Below the pieces are notes generated by a model. It was given only the letters and a program-made list of their open reading frames with translations, had not been told where the DNA came from and made no database searches. A stretch of DNA of 64,000 bases from Thermoflexus sp. (GTDB taxonomy: Bacteria; Chloroflexota; Anaerolineae; Thermoflexales; Thermoflexaceae): contig JANXBD010000001.1 in assembly GCA_025057635.1 (NCBI GenBank), forward strand, positions 1 to 64,000, in the 5' to 3' direction. A program made the translations under genes and the position numbers. Shown one piece after another: positions 50,460 to 61,574 of the stretch; position 1 is the stretch's first letter, and every line of letters begins with the position of its first letter.

Positions 50460-52817
50460 CTATGAATCCCCCTGCCTTGGCCCTAAGTAGGCCATCGCCT
50501 CTTCGTGATCGCCATCCATTACCAGATGAAGGTAGCGTCCACCGGTGACTTGAGGGATGTCGATCGCCTTAATACATGAGGCGTAGGAAGCATCCTCGGG
50601 CAGCAAATCCGGCAGGCTGTTCGGTGCCTGAGCGAAGAAATCCGCCCGGAAGATCGCTCGCTCATCGTCCGGAACGATGGCTAGGGGATAGATCTGGGCT
50701 TCAATCAGATCACGGAAGAAATGAGTCCCATATGAAAGCTCTGGCGACCCCTGGGCGCCTCGCAGTCCGATCTCCACCAGAGCTCGGGCATTGTAAATGT
50801 CAGCATAACCCACCTTCACCCCCAGATAGGGGTTCACACTCCCCCAGCGGCCTGGCCCGATGAGGATGAACCGCTCTCCGGCCAGCTGCCGGTTCAGCCG
50901 TCCGATCACCCGTGCGATCTCTAAGCGCTCGCTTAGCTGTGAAATCTGGGTATAAGCCATCGGATCCACGTAAATCACATAACGAACGTTGAACACAATC
51001 CCGTGGGGCACCATATGATATGAGGTGAACAACACATCCTCCGCCGGGATGTTCTTCGGCACGCGGGGGCTGGCCGCCTGCTCGCGATCGGTCTGAGGGC
51101 GGCACTGCAACAACCGCAACATAGGCCGGGGCGGCCGTCCGCTCTCTAGGAGGACTGCGAACTCTACATCCACAGGACGGCCGTAGTAGCGCTCAAGCTT
51201 GCAGAGCACCGCTTTCATCAGAGGCACAAAGTCTGTCTCCTGAAGCAGACGATCGAACGTGATGACCAGCGAGCGGGGATCCACGTTGCGCCCGATGAGA
51301 GGCTGAAGGTAATCCCCCTTGTGAATCACCGCCAAATACGCCAGGCCCGGATAATCGCTCCCTAGCACTTCATGGATGGGCAGTGTTCGAAAGATGTTAT
51401 CTTCTAGATCGATCACGTCGATGAAATGCTGAGCATAGCGGGCGATCGCCTGAGGGTCCTTCTCTGGGCGCAGGCCAGGGTGGCTGAGGGCGACCATGCG
51501 TGGGTAGTCATGCGCCACCCGTTCCACCGCACGGGTGCCCAACCCCACCACCATCCGGAGGAAGCCATCCTCCCGCCGGATCCGAGGGCTCCATCGGAAA
51601 GGATTCCGGGAGTAAGCGACTCCGGCGACCGGCGGGAAGAAGTAACGGCCATACCGAGTCCCTTCGACCTTTTGAAGCAAGATGGCCATCCGTTCGTCGT
51701 AATCCAGTAGCCCCACATGCCGCCGGTAGATCAAAGGATCCGGATGGAAGACGCTAGCGTAAACCCGCTTAATCGCTGTCAGCAGCGTCTCTAGGTTCTC
51801 CTCTATAGACCCATGGTTAGGACAGAAGTGGCTCTCGTATTTCCCCGCGAAGGAAGCCCCGAAGTTGTCCTCCAAGAGACTGGAGGATCGAACAATCAGC
51901 GGATGAGCCCCAACCTCCCGCAGCAATTCCCGCAGCCGCTGGACAAACCAGGCTGGGAAATGCCCTTCCAGGAAGGCATGCTGAATCTCGGGAAACTCTG
52001 CCCGGATCTCCTCTTCGGTCTTATATTTCTGGTTTAAATAAGGAAGCAATCCATTGCGTTCCATGAACTCGTAGAAGACGTCGGCCCCAATGAACCAGGA
52101 CGGCGGGATGTCCACCCGCTCCGTCAGAGGGAGTGGATCCTCACGGTCCGGTACTTGAAGGACGCGCCAAGCCAGCAGCATTCCGGCCGCTTTGCCCCCG
52201 ATCTTCCCCTGGCCGATGCGCCGCTCATAAATCGCTCGTAAATCTGAGGTAGTGAAGTGCTCCCGGGCAATCCCAACAAAGGCCAGCTGATCGCTAATCA
52301 GGCTTTTGATGAGGACAACCCGGATCTCTTTCAGATGGGGAAGGACTGCCTTGCGCTGCTCCGGAGGGGCTGCCTCATAGGCCTCGGCCTGAGCAAAGAG
52401 GGCTTCCACAGGGGCTAACTCTGGGTTAAAGGAAAGGACTGGCCGGTGCCCTGGCACTCGCTCTTCCAGCACTGAGCGCACGATCTCCACAAACAGGCTG
52501 TGAGGGAGATTATACGCGAAATAGAACTCCGTCAGCTGGTCTCGGATCTGGGCCAGCCGCTCTTCCCATTCCTCTGCCGACTCCTGGCCGAAAGGATCCA
52601 CCAACCCTTCGAGGCGCTGGGAGATCAGGGCTTTCTCTCGAACCTCTGCCTCGAAGGCTTCGGGGGTGATTACGCCGCGGGCGAACAGCTCTTGACGCAT
52701 GCGCTCTCGGATCCGACGGGCCAGAATCGGGTAGCGCAGGATCTCTAAATGCAAAGCGAGCGCTGGTGGCAAATGCCACGGATAGCCATACTCACCGTCC
52801 ATTTCCTCTCCCGCCAC
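50460..52817 (-). CDS. PEP/pyruvate-binding domain protein (PPDK_N-like) with uncharacterised C-terminal region
   Basis: 'GQGKIGGKAAGMLLAWRVL', 'PLIVRSSSLLEDNFGASFAGKYES', 'VAYSRNPF'; no swivelling phospho-His domain recognised. Confidence 0.8.
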   Translation of the reverse strand: MAGEEMDGEYGYPWHLPPALALHLEILRYPILARRIRERMRQELFARGVITPEAFEAEVREKALISQRLEGLVDPFGQESAEEWEERLAQIRDQLTEFYFAYNLPHSLFVEIVRSVLEERVPGHRPVLSFNPELAPVEALFAQAEAYEAAPPEQRKAVLPHLKEIRVVLIKSLISDQLAFVGIAREHFTTSDLRAIYERRIGQGKIGGKAAGMLLAWRVLQVPDREDPLPLTERVDIPPSWFIGADVFYEFMERNGLLPYLNQKYKTEEEIRAEFPEIQHAFLEGHFPAWFVQRLRELLREVGAHPLIVRSSSLLEDNFGASFAGKYESHFCPNHGSIEENLETLLTAIKRVYASVFHPDPLIYRRHVGLLDYDERMAILLQKVEGTRYGRYFFPPVAGVAYSRNPFRWSPRIRREDGFLRMVVGLGTRAVERVAHDYPRMVALSHPGLRPEKDPQAIARYAQHFIDVIDLEDNIFRTLPIHEVLGSDYPGLAYLAVIHKGDYLQPLIGRNVDPRSLVITFDRLLQETDFVPLMKAVLCKLERYYGRPVDVEFAVLLESGRPPRPMLRLLQCRPQTDREQAASPRVPKNIPAEDVLFTSYHMVPHGIVFNVRYVIYVDPMAYTQISQLSERLEIARVIGRLNRQLAGERFILIGPGRWGSVNPYLGVKVGYADIYNARALVEIGLRGAQGSPELSYGTHFFRDLIEAQIYPLAIVPDDERAIFRADFFAQAPNSLPDLLPEDASYASCIKAIDIPQVTGGRYLHLVMDGDHEEAMAYLGPRQGDS

Positions 52818-53192
52818 CTCGCCGATTCTGGACTCTGAGGATACCCTGAGCGTTGTGGATGGTCAATACCCTCAAGCGAAGCATGGCTTCCATTACGGCG
52901 TGGCGTTGCCGATTTCTGTCGTTTCGGGAGACCACGTGGGCAGTTTTGCCTGCTGCCGGACTGCCGATATGAGTCTTTCTGCTCCAGGGGGAATACACAT
53001 TCCCCTCCCTCCTCCTCGTAGCTCATGAGCAGGGGAAGATGAAGAAGAGATAGCATAAGGGACACTCCTCGGCTATGCAATCTCAAAGCTTGTAGCCCAG
53101 CATGCCGATTCGCGTGCTCTTGCGATCAGCACCGATAGGGCAACTTTTAGCGTCTCTCACCGCTCGAGGGAGGGATTATGTGAATAGGCTAA

Positions 53193-54527
<1,335 letters not shown>

Positions 54528-54570
54528 TCCTATCAGCAGACTTTCCTACGAGACTTGGAGTGCCTGTTGA

Positions 54571-55197
54571 ATGAACCGTCTGGGCCTATTGGGAGGAACT
54601 TTCGATCCACCTCACTATGGGCATCTAGTGCTGGCGGAGCAGGCTCGGATTCAGCTGGATCTGGATCGGGTGCTGTTTATTCCAGCAGCACAACCTCCGC
54701 ATAAGCCAGCGACAGAAGTTACGCCCATCCAGCATCGCCTGAACATGCTGGCTAGGGCGATCGCGGGCAATCCGTTTTTCGAACTTTCCAGGGCCGATAT
54801 TGATCGCCCAGGTCCGCATTACACAGTCGATCTGTTGGCTCAACTTCAGATCGCCTATCCGGACGTAGAGTTCTTTTTTTTGATGGGATCCGATTCGCTG
54901 GTGGATCTTCCCCGATGGCGGGAGCCTTATCGTCTGATCCAGATGGCCTGGCTAGCCGTGATGCCAAGGCCCGGATACGCAGTCCACATGCTGCTTCTGG
55001 AACAAGCATTGCCAGGAATCAGCAAGCGGCTGATCTGGTTGGATGCCCCGTTTCTGGATATTTCCTCCCAGGATCTGCGGCGGCGTGTGGGGAGTGGAGG
55101 TTCGATCCGATATCTAGTCCCTCCTGACGTGGAGATCTATATCTACACGCATGGGCTTTATCGGAATTCGACCGCTTCCACGCGCGAAAAGCCATGA
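54571..55197 (+). CDS. nadD: Nicotinate-nucleotide adenylyltransferase
   Basis: 'GLLGGTFDPPHYGHLVLAEQARIQL', 'FLMGSDSLVDLPRWREPYRL', 'DISSQDLRRRV'. Confidence 0.94.
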   Translation: MNRLGLLGGTFDPPHYGHLVLAEQARIQLDLDRVLFIPAAQPPHKPATEVTPIQHRLNMLARAIAGNPFFELSRADIDRPGPHYTVDLLAQLQIAYPDVEFFFLMGSDSLVDLPRWREPYRLIQMAWLAVMPRPGYAVHMLLLEQALPGISKRLIWLDAPFLDISSQDLRRRVGSGGSIRYLVPPDVEIYIYTHGLYRNSTASTREKP

Positions 55198-55738
55198 CCT
55201 CCGATCTGCTCGAAGCTTTGAATGAACCGGCGGCATCGCTGCCACGAGGTATACGGAGGTTAAGTTTCGATTTAGCTCGTCGCAATTCAGGTGCGATGGT
55301 CTGATGAGGATGGATTCTCCTCCCTTGCCTGTGTCCCCCGGATGGATAACCTGATGACCTAGGTGGTCAGGCAGGTGGATCCTCAGGAGCCGATTCTGGT
55401 GTTCTTTTCGGAGAACATAATCCTGCTATGGGAGATCGGCCTGATGTCCAGTTTTCTGAAGGTGGCTCATAGGGGATAATTGCGAGGAGATTCTGGTGGC
55501 GCGAGTGCTAGGTCTAAAGAGGGCGTAAGACCGGTCAAGGCGGGGGAGATCTTAGAAATCCCGAGCGTGCCGCATCGGGCGTAGGGGAAGGCCACAGGGA
55601 TCTATGCGCCCTTTGCGGTTGAGTGTTGAGTCCAGGCTGAGGCTTTTCGCGCTGGTCTAAGACATCCGGGCGAGGAGAGCCTTCGCATGGTTCCGTATGG
55701 GATAGAGGCGCTCCGGTATGAGTTAGGAGGGCCGAGAA

Positions 55739-55766
55739 GGGCAGGGACAAAGGCATGTCCCTGCCC
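55739..55766. terminator. Hairpin downstream of argG
   Basis: GGGCAGGGACA-AAGGCA-TGTCCCTGCCC perfect 11-bp stem just past the argG stop; weak T-tract. Confidence 0.6.
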
Positions 55767-55782
55767 CTATCCGGTGAATCCC

Positions 55783-57015
55783 TCAGTCCCGCTCCTCCGG
55801 AGCGCGGGGTTCCCCGCGCAGGCCCCGAGTAACCAAGCCCTGAACCTTTAGAGGAAGCCCGAACAGCCGGATGAAGCCAGCAGCATCCTTATGATCGTAA
55901 GCCCCTGCTGTGTCAAAGGAGACAATATCCTCCCGGTAGAGGCTATAGGGCGAACGTCGACCTACTACGAAAACGTTCCCTTTATATAGCTTTAGCCGCA
56001 CTTCCCCAGTGACATTCCGCATCACAGTCCTCACGAAGGCATCCATTGCCTCCCGCAGAGGGCTGAACCACCAGCCGTAGTAAACCAGCTCCGCATATCG
56101 CAACGCCAGGCCCTGTTTGAAATGCATCGTCTCGCGATCTAAGCACAAACTTTCCAACGCTCTTAGGGCCTCGATCAGGATGGTGCCTCCTGGCGTCTCG
56201 TAAACGCCACGGGATTTCATCCCTACCAGTCGATTCTCTACGAGGTCTACCCGCCCGACGCCGTGCTTCGCGCCCAGGGCATTGAGCGCCTCCATAAGAG
56301 GAACGAGCTCTATGGGCTGGCCGTTCAGGGCAACAGGAACTCCCTGTTCGAAGGCCAAGGTAAGGATCTCTGGAGTTTCCGGCGCCTTTATGGGATCCAC
56401 CGTCCATAGGAAGACATCATCCTCGGGCTCCCAGTCGGGATTCTCCAGCGGACCGCCTTCGTGGGAGATGTGCCAGAGGTTGCGATCGCGGCTGTAGCGG
56501 CTAGCACTCCATTCGATGGGAACACCACGGGCTCGTGCGTATTCGTAAGCTTCTCGGCGGGAGGTGATAGACCACTCCCGCCATGGGGCAATCACCCGCA
56601 GATGCGGTGCGAGGGCTTGATAGGCCAGCTCAAAGCGAACTTGGTCGTTGCCCTTCCCAGTCGCTCCATGGGCCACCGCGTCCGCCCCCTCTTGGAGAGC
56701 GATCTCCACCTGATGCTTAGCGATCAGGGGGCGTGCCATCGCTGTCCCCAGCAGGTATTTGCCCTCATAGACTGCTCCGGCCTGCACGGTAGGAAGCACA
56801 TAATCCCGCAGAAACTCCTCTCGCAGATCCCGAATGATCACCTTCGAGGCCCCACCGGCATAGGCGCGCTCCTCGAGCCCCTTCATCTCTTCAGCCCCCT
56901 GGCCGATGTCAGCGCAGAAGGCGATCACCTCGCACCCGTAAGTCTCCCGCAACCATGGGATAATTGTGGAGGTGTCCAGACCGCCGGAATAGGCCAGCAC
57001 CACTTTGCGAACCAT
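55783..57015 (-). CDS. argG: Argininosuccinate synthase
   Basis: '[40 protein letters not shown]', '[19 protein letters not shown]'. Confidence 0.96.
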   Translation of the reverse strand: MVRKVVLAYSGGLDTSTIIPWLRETYGCEVIAFCADIGQGAEEMKGLEERAYAGGASKVIIRDLREEFLRDYVLPTVQAGAVYEGKYLLGTAMARPLIAKHQVEIALQEGADAVAHGATGKGNDQVRFELAYQALAPHLRVIAPWREWSITSRREAYEYARARGVPIEWSASRYSRDRNLWHISHEGGPLENPDWEPEDDVFLWTVDPIKAPETPEILTLAFEQGVPVALNGQPIELVPLMEALNALGAKHGVGRVDLVENRLVGMKSRGVYETPGGTILIEALRALESLCLDRETMHFKQGLALRYAELVYYGWWFSPLREAMDAFVRTVMRNVTGEVRLKLYKGNVFVVGRRSPYSLYREDIVSFDTAGAYDHKDAAGFIRLFGLPLKVQGLVTRGLRGEPRAPEERD

Positions 57016-57117
57016 TTCTGCCTCCGAAAGTTTATGATGGTCAGGGCGGTGTTGCGTTGCCGACGAACAGGGGATGAGGCATCCGTCGCTCCCTCCCCTG
57101 ATTTCCTCATCTGTTGC

Positions 57118-57570
57118 TCATTCCAGGCTTAAAGCTACTGCCACTTCATCACAGCGCTCCCGAAGCGGGCAATTTACACAATCGCGCCATACCTTCTCGG
57201 GGAAGCGGTCTCGTTCTGAGAGGGTAAAGCCTAGGCGCTCGAAGAAGGGAACCGCTCGGGTGAGAGCGAAGACCGTGCGGGCACCCGCAGATCGTGCCCG
57301 TTCCACTAACGCTCGCACGATCGCTCCCCCCACCCCGTTCCCTTGATAGGCTTCATCTACAGCTAAAGAACGGATTTCAACTAGAGTGGGGGACATCCAC
57401 ACCAAGGAGCCACAGCCGGCGATCCGGCCCTCCGCCTCAGCGACTACCCAGTCTGGGAGTGTGGCAGCGATCTCTTCCGCGCTCCGTGGAAGGAGCCATC
57501 CCCGCCGGGCGTAGTCGTTCACCAGCGCATGGAGGATCGGGATGTCCTCCGGACGGGCCGGACGGATTTG
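57118..57570 (-). CDS. argA: GNAT N-acetyltransferase, short ArgA-type (putative N-acetylglutamate synthase)
   Basis: 'IRPARPEDIPILHALVNDYARRGWLLPRS', 'EIRSLAVDEAYQGNGVGGAIV', 'FPEKVWRDCVNCPLRERCDEVAV' tail; located inside the arg cluster. Confidence 0.75.
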   Translation of the reverse strand, partial: QIRPARPEDIPILHALVNDYARRGWLLPRSAEEIAATLPDWVVAEAEGRIAGCGSLVWMSPTLVEIRSLAVDEAYQGNGVGGAIVRALVERARSAGARTVFALTRAVPFFERLGFTLSERDRFPEKVWRDCVNCPLRERCDEVAVALSLE

Positions 57571-57666
57571 CATGGGTTTCCCTCCCTTCCAGTTTTGGTG
57601 AAGGTTGTCAGCTCCCTTAGAAGCCACTGCAGATGAAACTTTCATAGCAACCCGAAGAACCTATTC

Positions 57667-58854
57667 CTAGGCCCTCATGGCCTCATGAAGGATGGCAATT
57701 GCTTCGTCGATATGAGATTTCTCCACGACCAGCGGGGGGATCATACGCACTACGTAATCGCCAGCTGTAGTGAGAAGCAGCCCTCGCTCTAGGGCGGCTG
57801 TCGTTACATTCCGAGCCTCGCCTTCGATCTCGATCCCTACGAGAAGGCCCCGTCCACGAATCTCCCGAACGCCGGGAAGCGCCGCCGCACGCAAGCGTTC
57901 CATCAGATAGGCTCCCATTTCCCTTACGTGAGCGAGGAAAGCGGGCGATCGGAGGCGCTCGAAGACGTAAAGGGCGACTGCGCTCACTAGTGGCCCTCCC
58001 GCGAATGTGCTGCCGTGATCGCCCGGTTGCAATACGGTGGCCACTTTCTCCTTCATCAGCACTGCGCCGATAGGCAACCCGTTGGCCAACGGTTTGGCTA
58101 TCGTCAGCAGGTCGGGCTCCACCTCATACGCCTCATATGCCCATAGCGTCCCCGTGCGCCCCAGGCCGCATTGCACCTCATCAAAAATCAGAAGAGCTCC
58201 TACTTCATCGCACCGCTTCCGAAGCACCCGCAGAAATTCCGGCGAGGCGACATATACGCCTCCCTCCCCCTGAATCGGCTCTACGATCACAGCACAGGTT
58301 TCTGAGGTGATGGCTGAGCTAGCTGCCTCCACATCATTAAAGGGGGCGAAAGTCACACCGGGAATCAGGGGGATGAAGGGCTCACGGTAGGCAGGCTTCT
58401 CGGTCACCGAAAGGGCACCCATGGTGCGCCCATGGAAGCTATGAGTGAAGGCGACCAAACCGGTCTTATGGGCGCCATAGTGAGTCCGGGCGAACTTGCG
58501 AGCGAACTTGAGGGCCGCTTCCACCGCTTCCGCTCCGGAATTACAGAAGAAGACGCGGTCAGCGAAGCTGTAAGCCACCAAAGCTTCTGCTAGGCGCAAA
58601 TGGGGCTCCGTATGATAGAGGTTGCTGAGGTGAACCAATCGTCGGGCCTGCTCCGCAATCACTTGAGCGACTCCAGGGTCGGCATGGCCCAGAGCGCACA
58701 CCGCGATCCCAGCCACGAAGTCCAGGTAGCGTCGGCCGGCTGTATCGTATACGTACATCCCCTCGCCATGGGTGAAGATGATGGGCGGCCGTCGGTAGGT
58801 TGGTGCCAGTGCCCGCTCCGCGAGGGCCATCAGTTCTTCTACGTTTACGTTCAT
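57667..58854 (-). CDS. argD: Acetylornithine aminotransferase
   Basis: 'FCNSGAEAVEAALKFARKF', 'FDEVQCGLGRTGTLWAYE', 'IAKPLANGLPIGAVL', 'GDHGSTFAGGPL'. Confidence 0.92.
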   Translation of the reverse strand: MNVNVEELMALAERALAPTYRRPPIIFTHGEGMYVYDTAGRRYLDFVAGIAVCALGHADPGVAQVIAEQARRLVHLSNLYHTEPHLRLAEALVAYSFADRVFFCNSGAEAVEAALKFARKFARTHYGAHKTGLVAFTHSFHGRTMGALSVTEKPAYREPFIPLIPGVTFAPFNDVEAASSAITSETCAVIVEPIQGEGGVYVASPEFLRVLRKRCDEVGALLIFDEVQCGLGRTGTLWAYEAYEVEPDLLTIAKPLANGLPIGAVLMKEKVATVLQPGDHGSTFAGGPLVSAVALYVFERLRSPAFLAHVREMGAYLMERLRAAALPGVREIRGRGLLVGIEIEGEARNVTTAALERGLLLTTAGDYVVRMIPPLVVEKSHIDEAIAILHEAMRA

Positions 58855-59618
58855 GCGTTTATTTCCCTCCTCACGATCTCAGTGCCCCCTTGCCGAAGCC
58901 CTACCAGGTTTGTGATCCGCACGCGGCGCACGCCAGCTGCAAGAGCCTCCAAGGCTGAACGAACCTTGGGCACCATTCCATCGCGGATGATTCCAGCATT
59001 AATCAGGGCTTCCGCCTCTTCTTCATTGAGTGAGGGCCGGACTGTTTCGCCCACCCAAACCCCAGGCACATTAGTGAGGAAGACGAGCTCATCCGCGGGG
59101 AGTGCGGCAGCGATGGCTGCTGCCATATGGTCGGCATTCACATTGTAGAGCCCATCTGGCCCGAGGCCGATAGGGGCGATCACGGGGAGAATCCCCTCCA
59201 CAATCCATCGTCGAAGCCGTCCGACATCCACCTCGACGGGTTTTCCGACCCATCCCAGGTCCGGCACAGGACTCACCCGCACTAAACCCAGATCCACCCC
59301 GCATACTCCCAAGACAGGTAGGCCGGCCCGCAGGAGGGCAGCCACTAAACTCTTGTTGGTCAGTCCCGCTAGGGTCATCACAGCCAGCTCACGGGTCTCC
59401 TCGTCGGTCACCCGCAGGCCATTCACGTAGCGAGGGGTGATACCAACTCGTTGCTGCCAGGCGCTCATCGACTTTCCACCGCCATGAACGAGAATTGGGG
59501 GCAGGGGGAGCTCCTTTAGGGCAATTCCCAGATGCTCTAAAAAGGAGGGCTGGTCTAACTCATTTCCCCCGATCTTAATCACTTGCAGCGGTTGTCCATT
59601 CTCGGTTGTATACCTCAT
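58851..59618 (-). CDS. argB: Acetylglutamate kinase
   Basis: 'VIKIGGNELDQ', 'ILVHGGGKSMSAW', 'YNVNADHMAAAIAAAL', 'GMVPKVRSALEAL'; stop overlaps argD start. Confidence 0.93.
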   Translation of the reverse strand: MRYTTENGQPLQVIKIGGNELDQPSFLEHLGIALKELPLPPILVHGGGKSMSAWQQRVGITPRYVNGLRVTDEETRELAVMTLAGLTNKSLVAALLRAGLPVLGVCGVDLGLVRVSPVPDLGWVGKPVEVDVGRLRRWIVEGILPVIAPIGLGPDGLYNVNADHMAAAIAAALPADELVFLTNVPGVWVGETVRPSLNEEEAEALINAGIIRDGMVPKVRSALEALAAGVRRVRITNLVGLRQGGTEIVRREINA

Positions 59619-59689
59619 TCCCTAAACCTCCTATCCATTTCATCTCGGGAACTACACGGGCTGGTGTGCGATCGGCGGAGGCTCAGTCC

Positions 59690-60703
59690 TTACATCAGTC
59701 CGGCGGTCTCCGGTATTCCGAACATCACGTTCATGTTCTGCACGGCCTGCCCGGCAGCGCCCTTGATGAGGTTGTCAATTGAAACAGTCAGAATGACCAT
59801 GCCAGCCTCCGGAACGCCGGTCACCGCTAGCACGCAAAAGTTTGTGCCAACGCTATGGCGGAGCGTAGCCACGGTGCCTGACGGGAGCACCTTCACAAAC
59901 GGCTCCAGACGGTAAGTCTCCACCAGCAGCTCCCGAACCATCCCCTCCGTCCAGTTGGGGGCTAAAGGCACGTAGATCGTGGCTAGGATCCCCCGGGCTA
60001 CCGGAAGCAACTGAGGAGAGAACACCAGAGGGCCAATCGATCCGTTGAACGCATGAAGCATCTGCTCGATCTCCGGAAGATGCCGGTGAACCCGGCCGAT
60101 ACTATAAGGAGAGAGATTCTCATCCACTTCCACAAAGTGGGTGTTCAGAGAAGGCTTACGGCCTGCCCCCGAGACACCTGACTTGGCGTCCACGATGATC
60201 GGGCCAGGGCCGACAGCGCCCGCCTGAGCAAGCGGAAGTAAAGCCAGCAAGGTCGCCGTTGGGTAGCAGCCCGGGTTAGCGATCAGACGAGCGGAGCAGA
60301 TCGCGGGTCGGTTCCATTCCGTCAGTCCATAAACCGCTTCCGCGAGAAGATCAGGGGCGGGATGTTCCTCCTTATACCATCGCGCATAAGACGAGGGGTC
60401 TTTCAGCCGGAAATCGGCTGAGAGATCGATCACGCGGACTCCCATCGCGAGGGCCTGGCGGGCAACAGAAGCGGAGACGCCATGGGGCAATGCGAGGAAC
60501 ACCACATCGACCTGATCCAGCGGAGCTTCGGCAAAGCCTACAACTCGAAAGTCTTCCGTCACTGGGAACAACTGGGCAAGAGAGCTCCCAGCCCCACTCT
60601 CCGAAGCAGAGAAGACGATTCGCACCATCGGGTGTCGTCGTAACAGCCGGAAGACCTCAAACCCGGCATATCCGCTTACTCCATAAATCCCTGCCCGAAT
60701 CAT
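59690..60703 (-). CDS. argC: N-acetyl-gamma-glutamyl-phosphate reductase
   Basis: 'IRAGIYGVSGYAGFEVFRLLRRHP', 'IANPGCYPTATLLALLPL', 'DAKSGVSGAGRKP'; SD AAGGAGG 6 nt before ATGATTCGG. Confidence 0.94.
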   Translation of the reverse strand: MIRAGIYGVSGYAGFEVFRLLRRHPMVRIVFSASESGAGSSLAQLFPVTEDFRVVGFAEAPLDQVDVVFLALPHGVSASVARQALAMGVRVIDLSADFRLKDPSSYARWYKEEHPAPDLLAEAVYGLTEWNRPAICSARLIANPGCYPTATLLALLPLAQAGAVGPGPIIVDAKSGVSGAGRKPSLNTHFVEVDENLSPYSIGRVHRHLPEIEQMLHAFNGSIGPLVFSPQLLPVARGILATIYVPLAPNWTEGMVRELLVETYRLEPFVKVLPSGTVATLRHSVGTNFCVLAVTGVPEAGMVILTVSIDNLIKGAAGQAVQNMNVMFGIPETAGLM

Positions 60704-60835
60704 CGCCATCCTCCTTAGAGAAGGCCCTTGTGATTTACCAGGGACTTCTTCTCTTTGTCGAGATGAGGGGCCACGCGGTGTATTCGTGCGGAGATGAGCG
60801 ACCCGTAATGCGAAGGGTTGGGTTTTAGACCAAAT

Positions 60836-60868
60836 AAAAACCCCCCGAGCATCGGAGCCCGGGGGGTT
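60836..60868 (-). terminator. Intrinsic terminator in the argC leader (putative attenuator)
   Basis: Minus strand AACCCCCCGGGC-TCCGAT-GCTCGGGGGGTT then TTTATTT: 12-bp stem with one G-U and a T-run. Confidence 0.85.
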
Positions 60869-60897
60869 GGAATTTACACCTATGAAATGATTAGGGT

Positions 60898-60993
60898 TCA
60901 ACAGCCAAACCCTCGCCTCCCCGCACCGGACCCCGTGCCCGGCGGTGTCTCTGGGCGACGGATGCGTGGGAAGCGAGCGAGGCCGTTCAACAT
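60898..60993 (-). CDS. Putative 31-aa leader peptide upstream of argC
   Basis: MLNGLARFPRIRRPETPPGTGSGAGRRGFGC*; SD GAGGTGAGG directly upstream; between promoter and terminator. Confidence 0.55.
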   Translation of the reverse strand: MLNGLARFPRIRRPETPPGTGSGAGRRGFGC

Positions 60994-61024
60994 CCTCACC
61001 TCGATCTTGGTAGATTACGCATAG

Positions 61025-61053
61025 ATGATAACCCGCTTTCGGCAACTTGTCAA
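61025..61053 (-). promoter_or_regulatory. Sigma70-type promoter of the arg leader/operon
   Basis: Minus strand TTGACA (61048-61053), N17, TATCAT (61025-61030). Confidence 0.75.
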
Positions 61054-61235
61054 GAAACGCCATGCTAAGATGGCAAGCAACGATTTTCTCTCCTTGGTTC
61101 TTGATAGGGAGATCCTTTGCCTGCGCAAGCAGCGTCGAATTCACAGCGCGCGTATGTCCAACCGAAGCCACATTCCGTTATGGAAGTTTATCAAAGAAGA
61201 GCAGCAGCCTCAGCTTCCTCCCGCTTTCCAAATGC

Positions 61236-61451
61236 TCATCCAAAGCCGCTACTCTCCATGGAGCTTACTGCCCGATTGATTAGCTCCACGAGCTCATGCC
61301 ACTCTTCCTCGGTCAGGTGGATTGACACATTCCCCAGCTCGAGGTGGAAAAGGGACTGGCCATCATCGCTGATGCTGCGCCAAAGGGTGAAATGATCAGT
61401 TTCTGCCAGGGGCTCCATCTCAAACTCGTCTTCGGGATCGTCCATAAACAT
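61236..61451 (-). CDS. Small acidic hypothetical protein
   Basis: 71 aa 'FTLWRSISDDGQSLFHLELGNVSIHLTEEEWHELVELINRAV'; coding-like composition. Confidence 0.6.
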   Translation of the reverse strand: MFMDDPEDEFEMEPLAETDHFTLWRSISDDGQSLFHLELGNVSIHLTEEEWHELVELINRAVSSMESSGFG

Positions 61452-61574
61452 GGGATCCTCCCTTGCCTCTTAAGGATCTTCTGAAAATGTGAAAAACAAT
61501 CCCTCAGTCCCACGACTCCTAACAGAAGCTTGTCAGTTCTCCATGTTGCGGTTCCTGTCGGATCCCTCTCCAAA

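Noticed and set aside
60818-61024. Plus-strand 68-aa ORF across the arg leader
   Set aside because: Reads through the GC-rich terminator and leader on the opposite strand and lacks a convincing SD; the minus-strand arrangement explains the sequence better.
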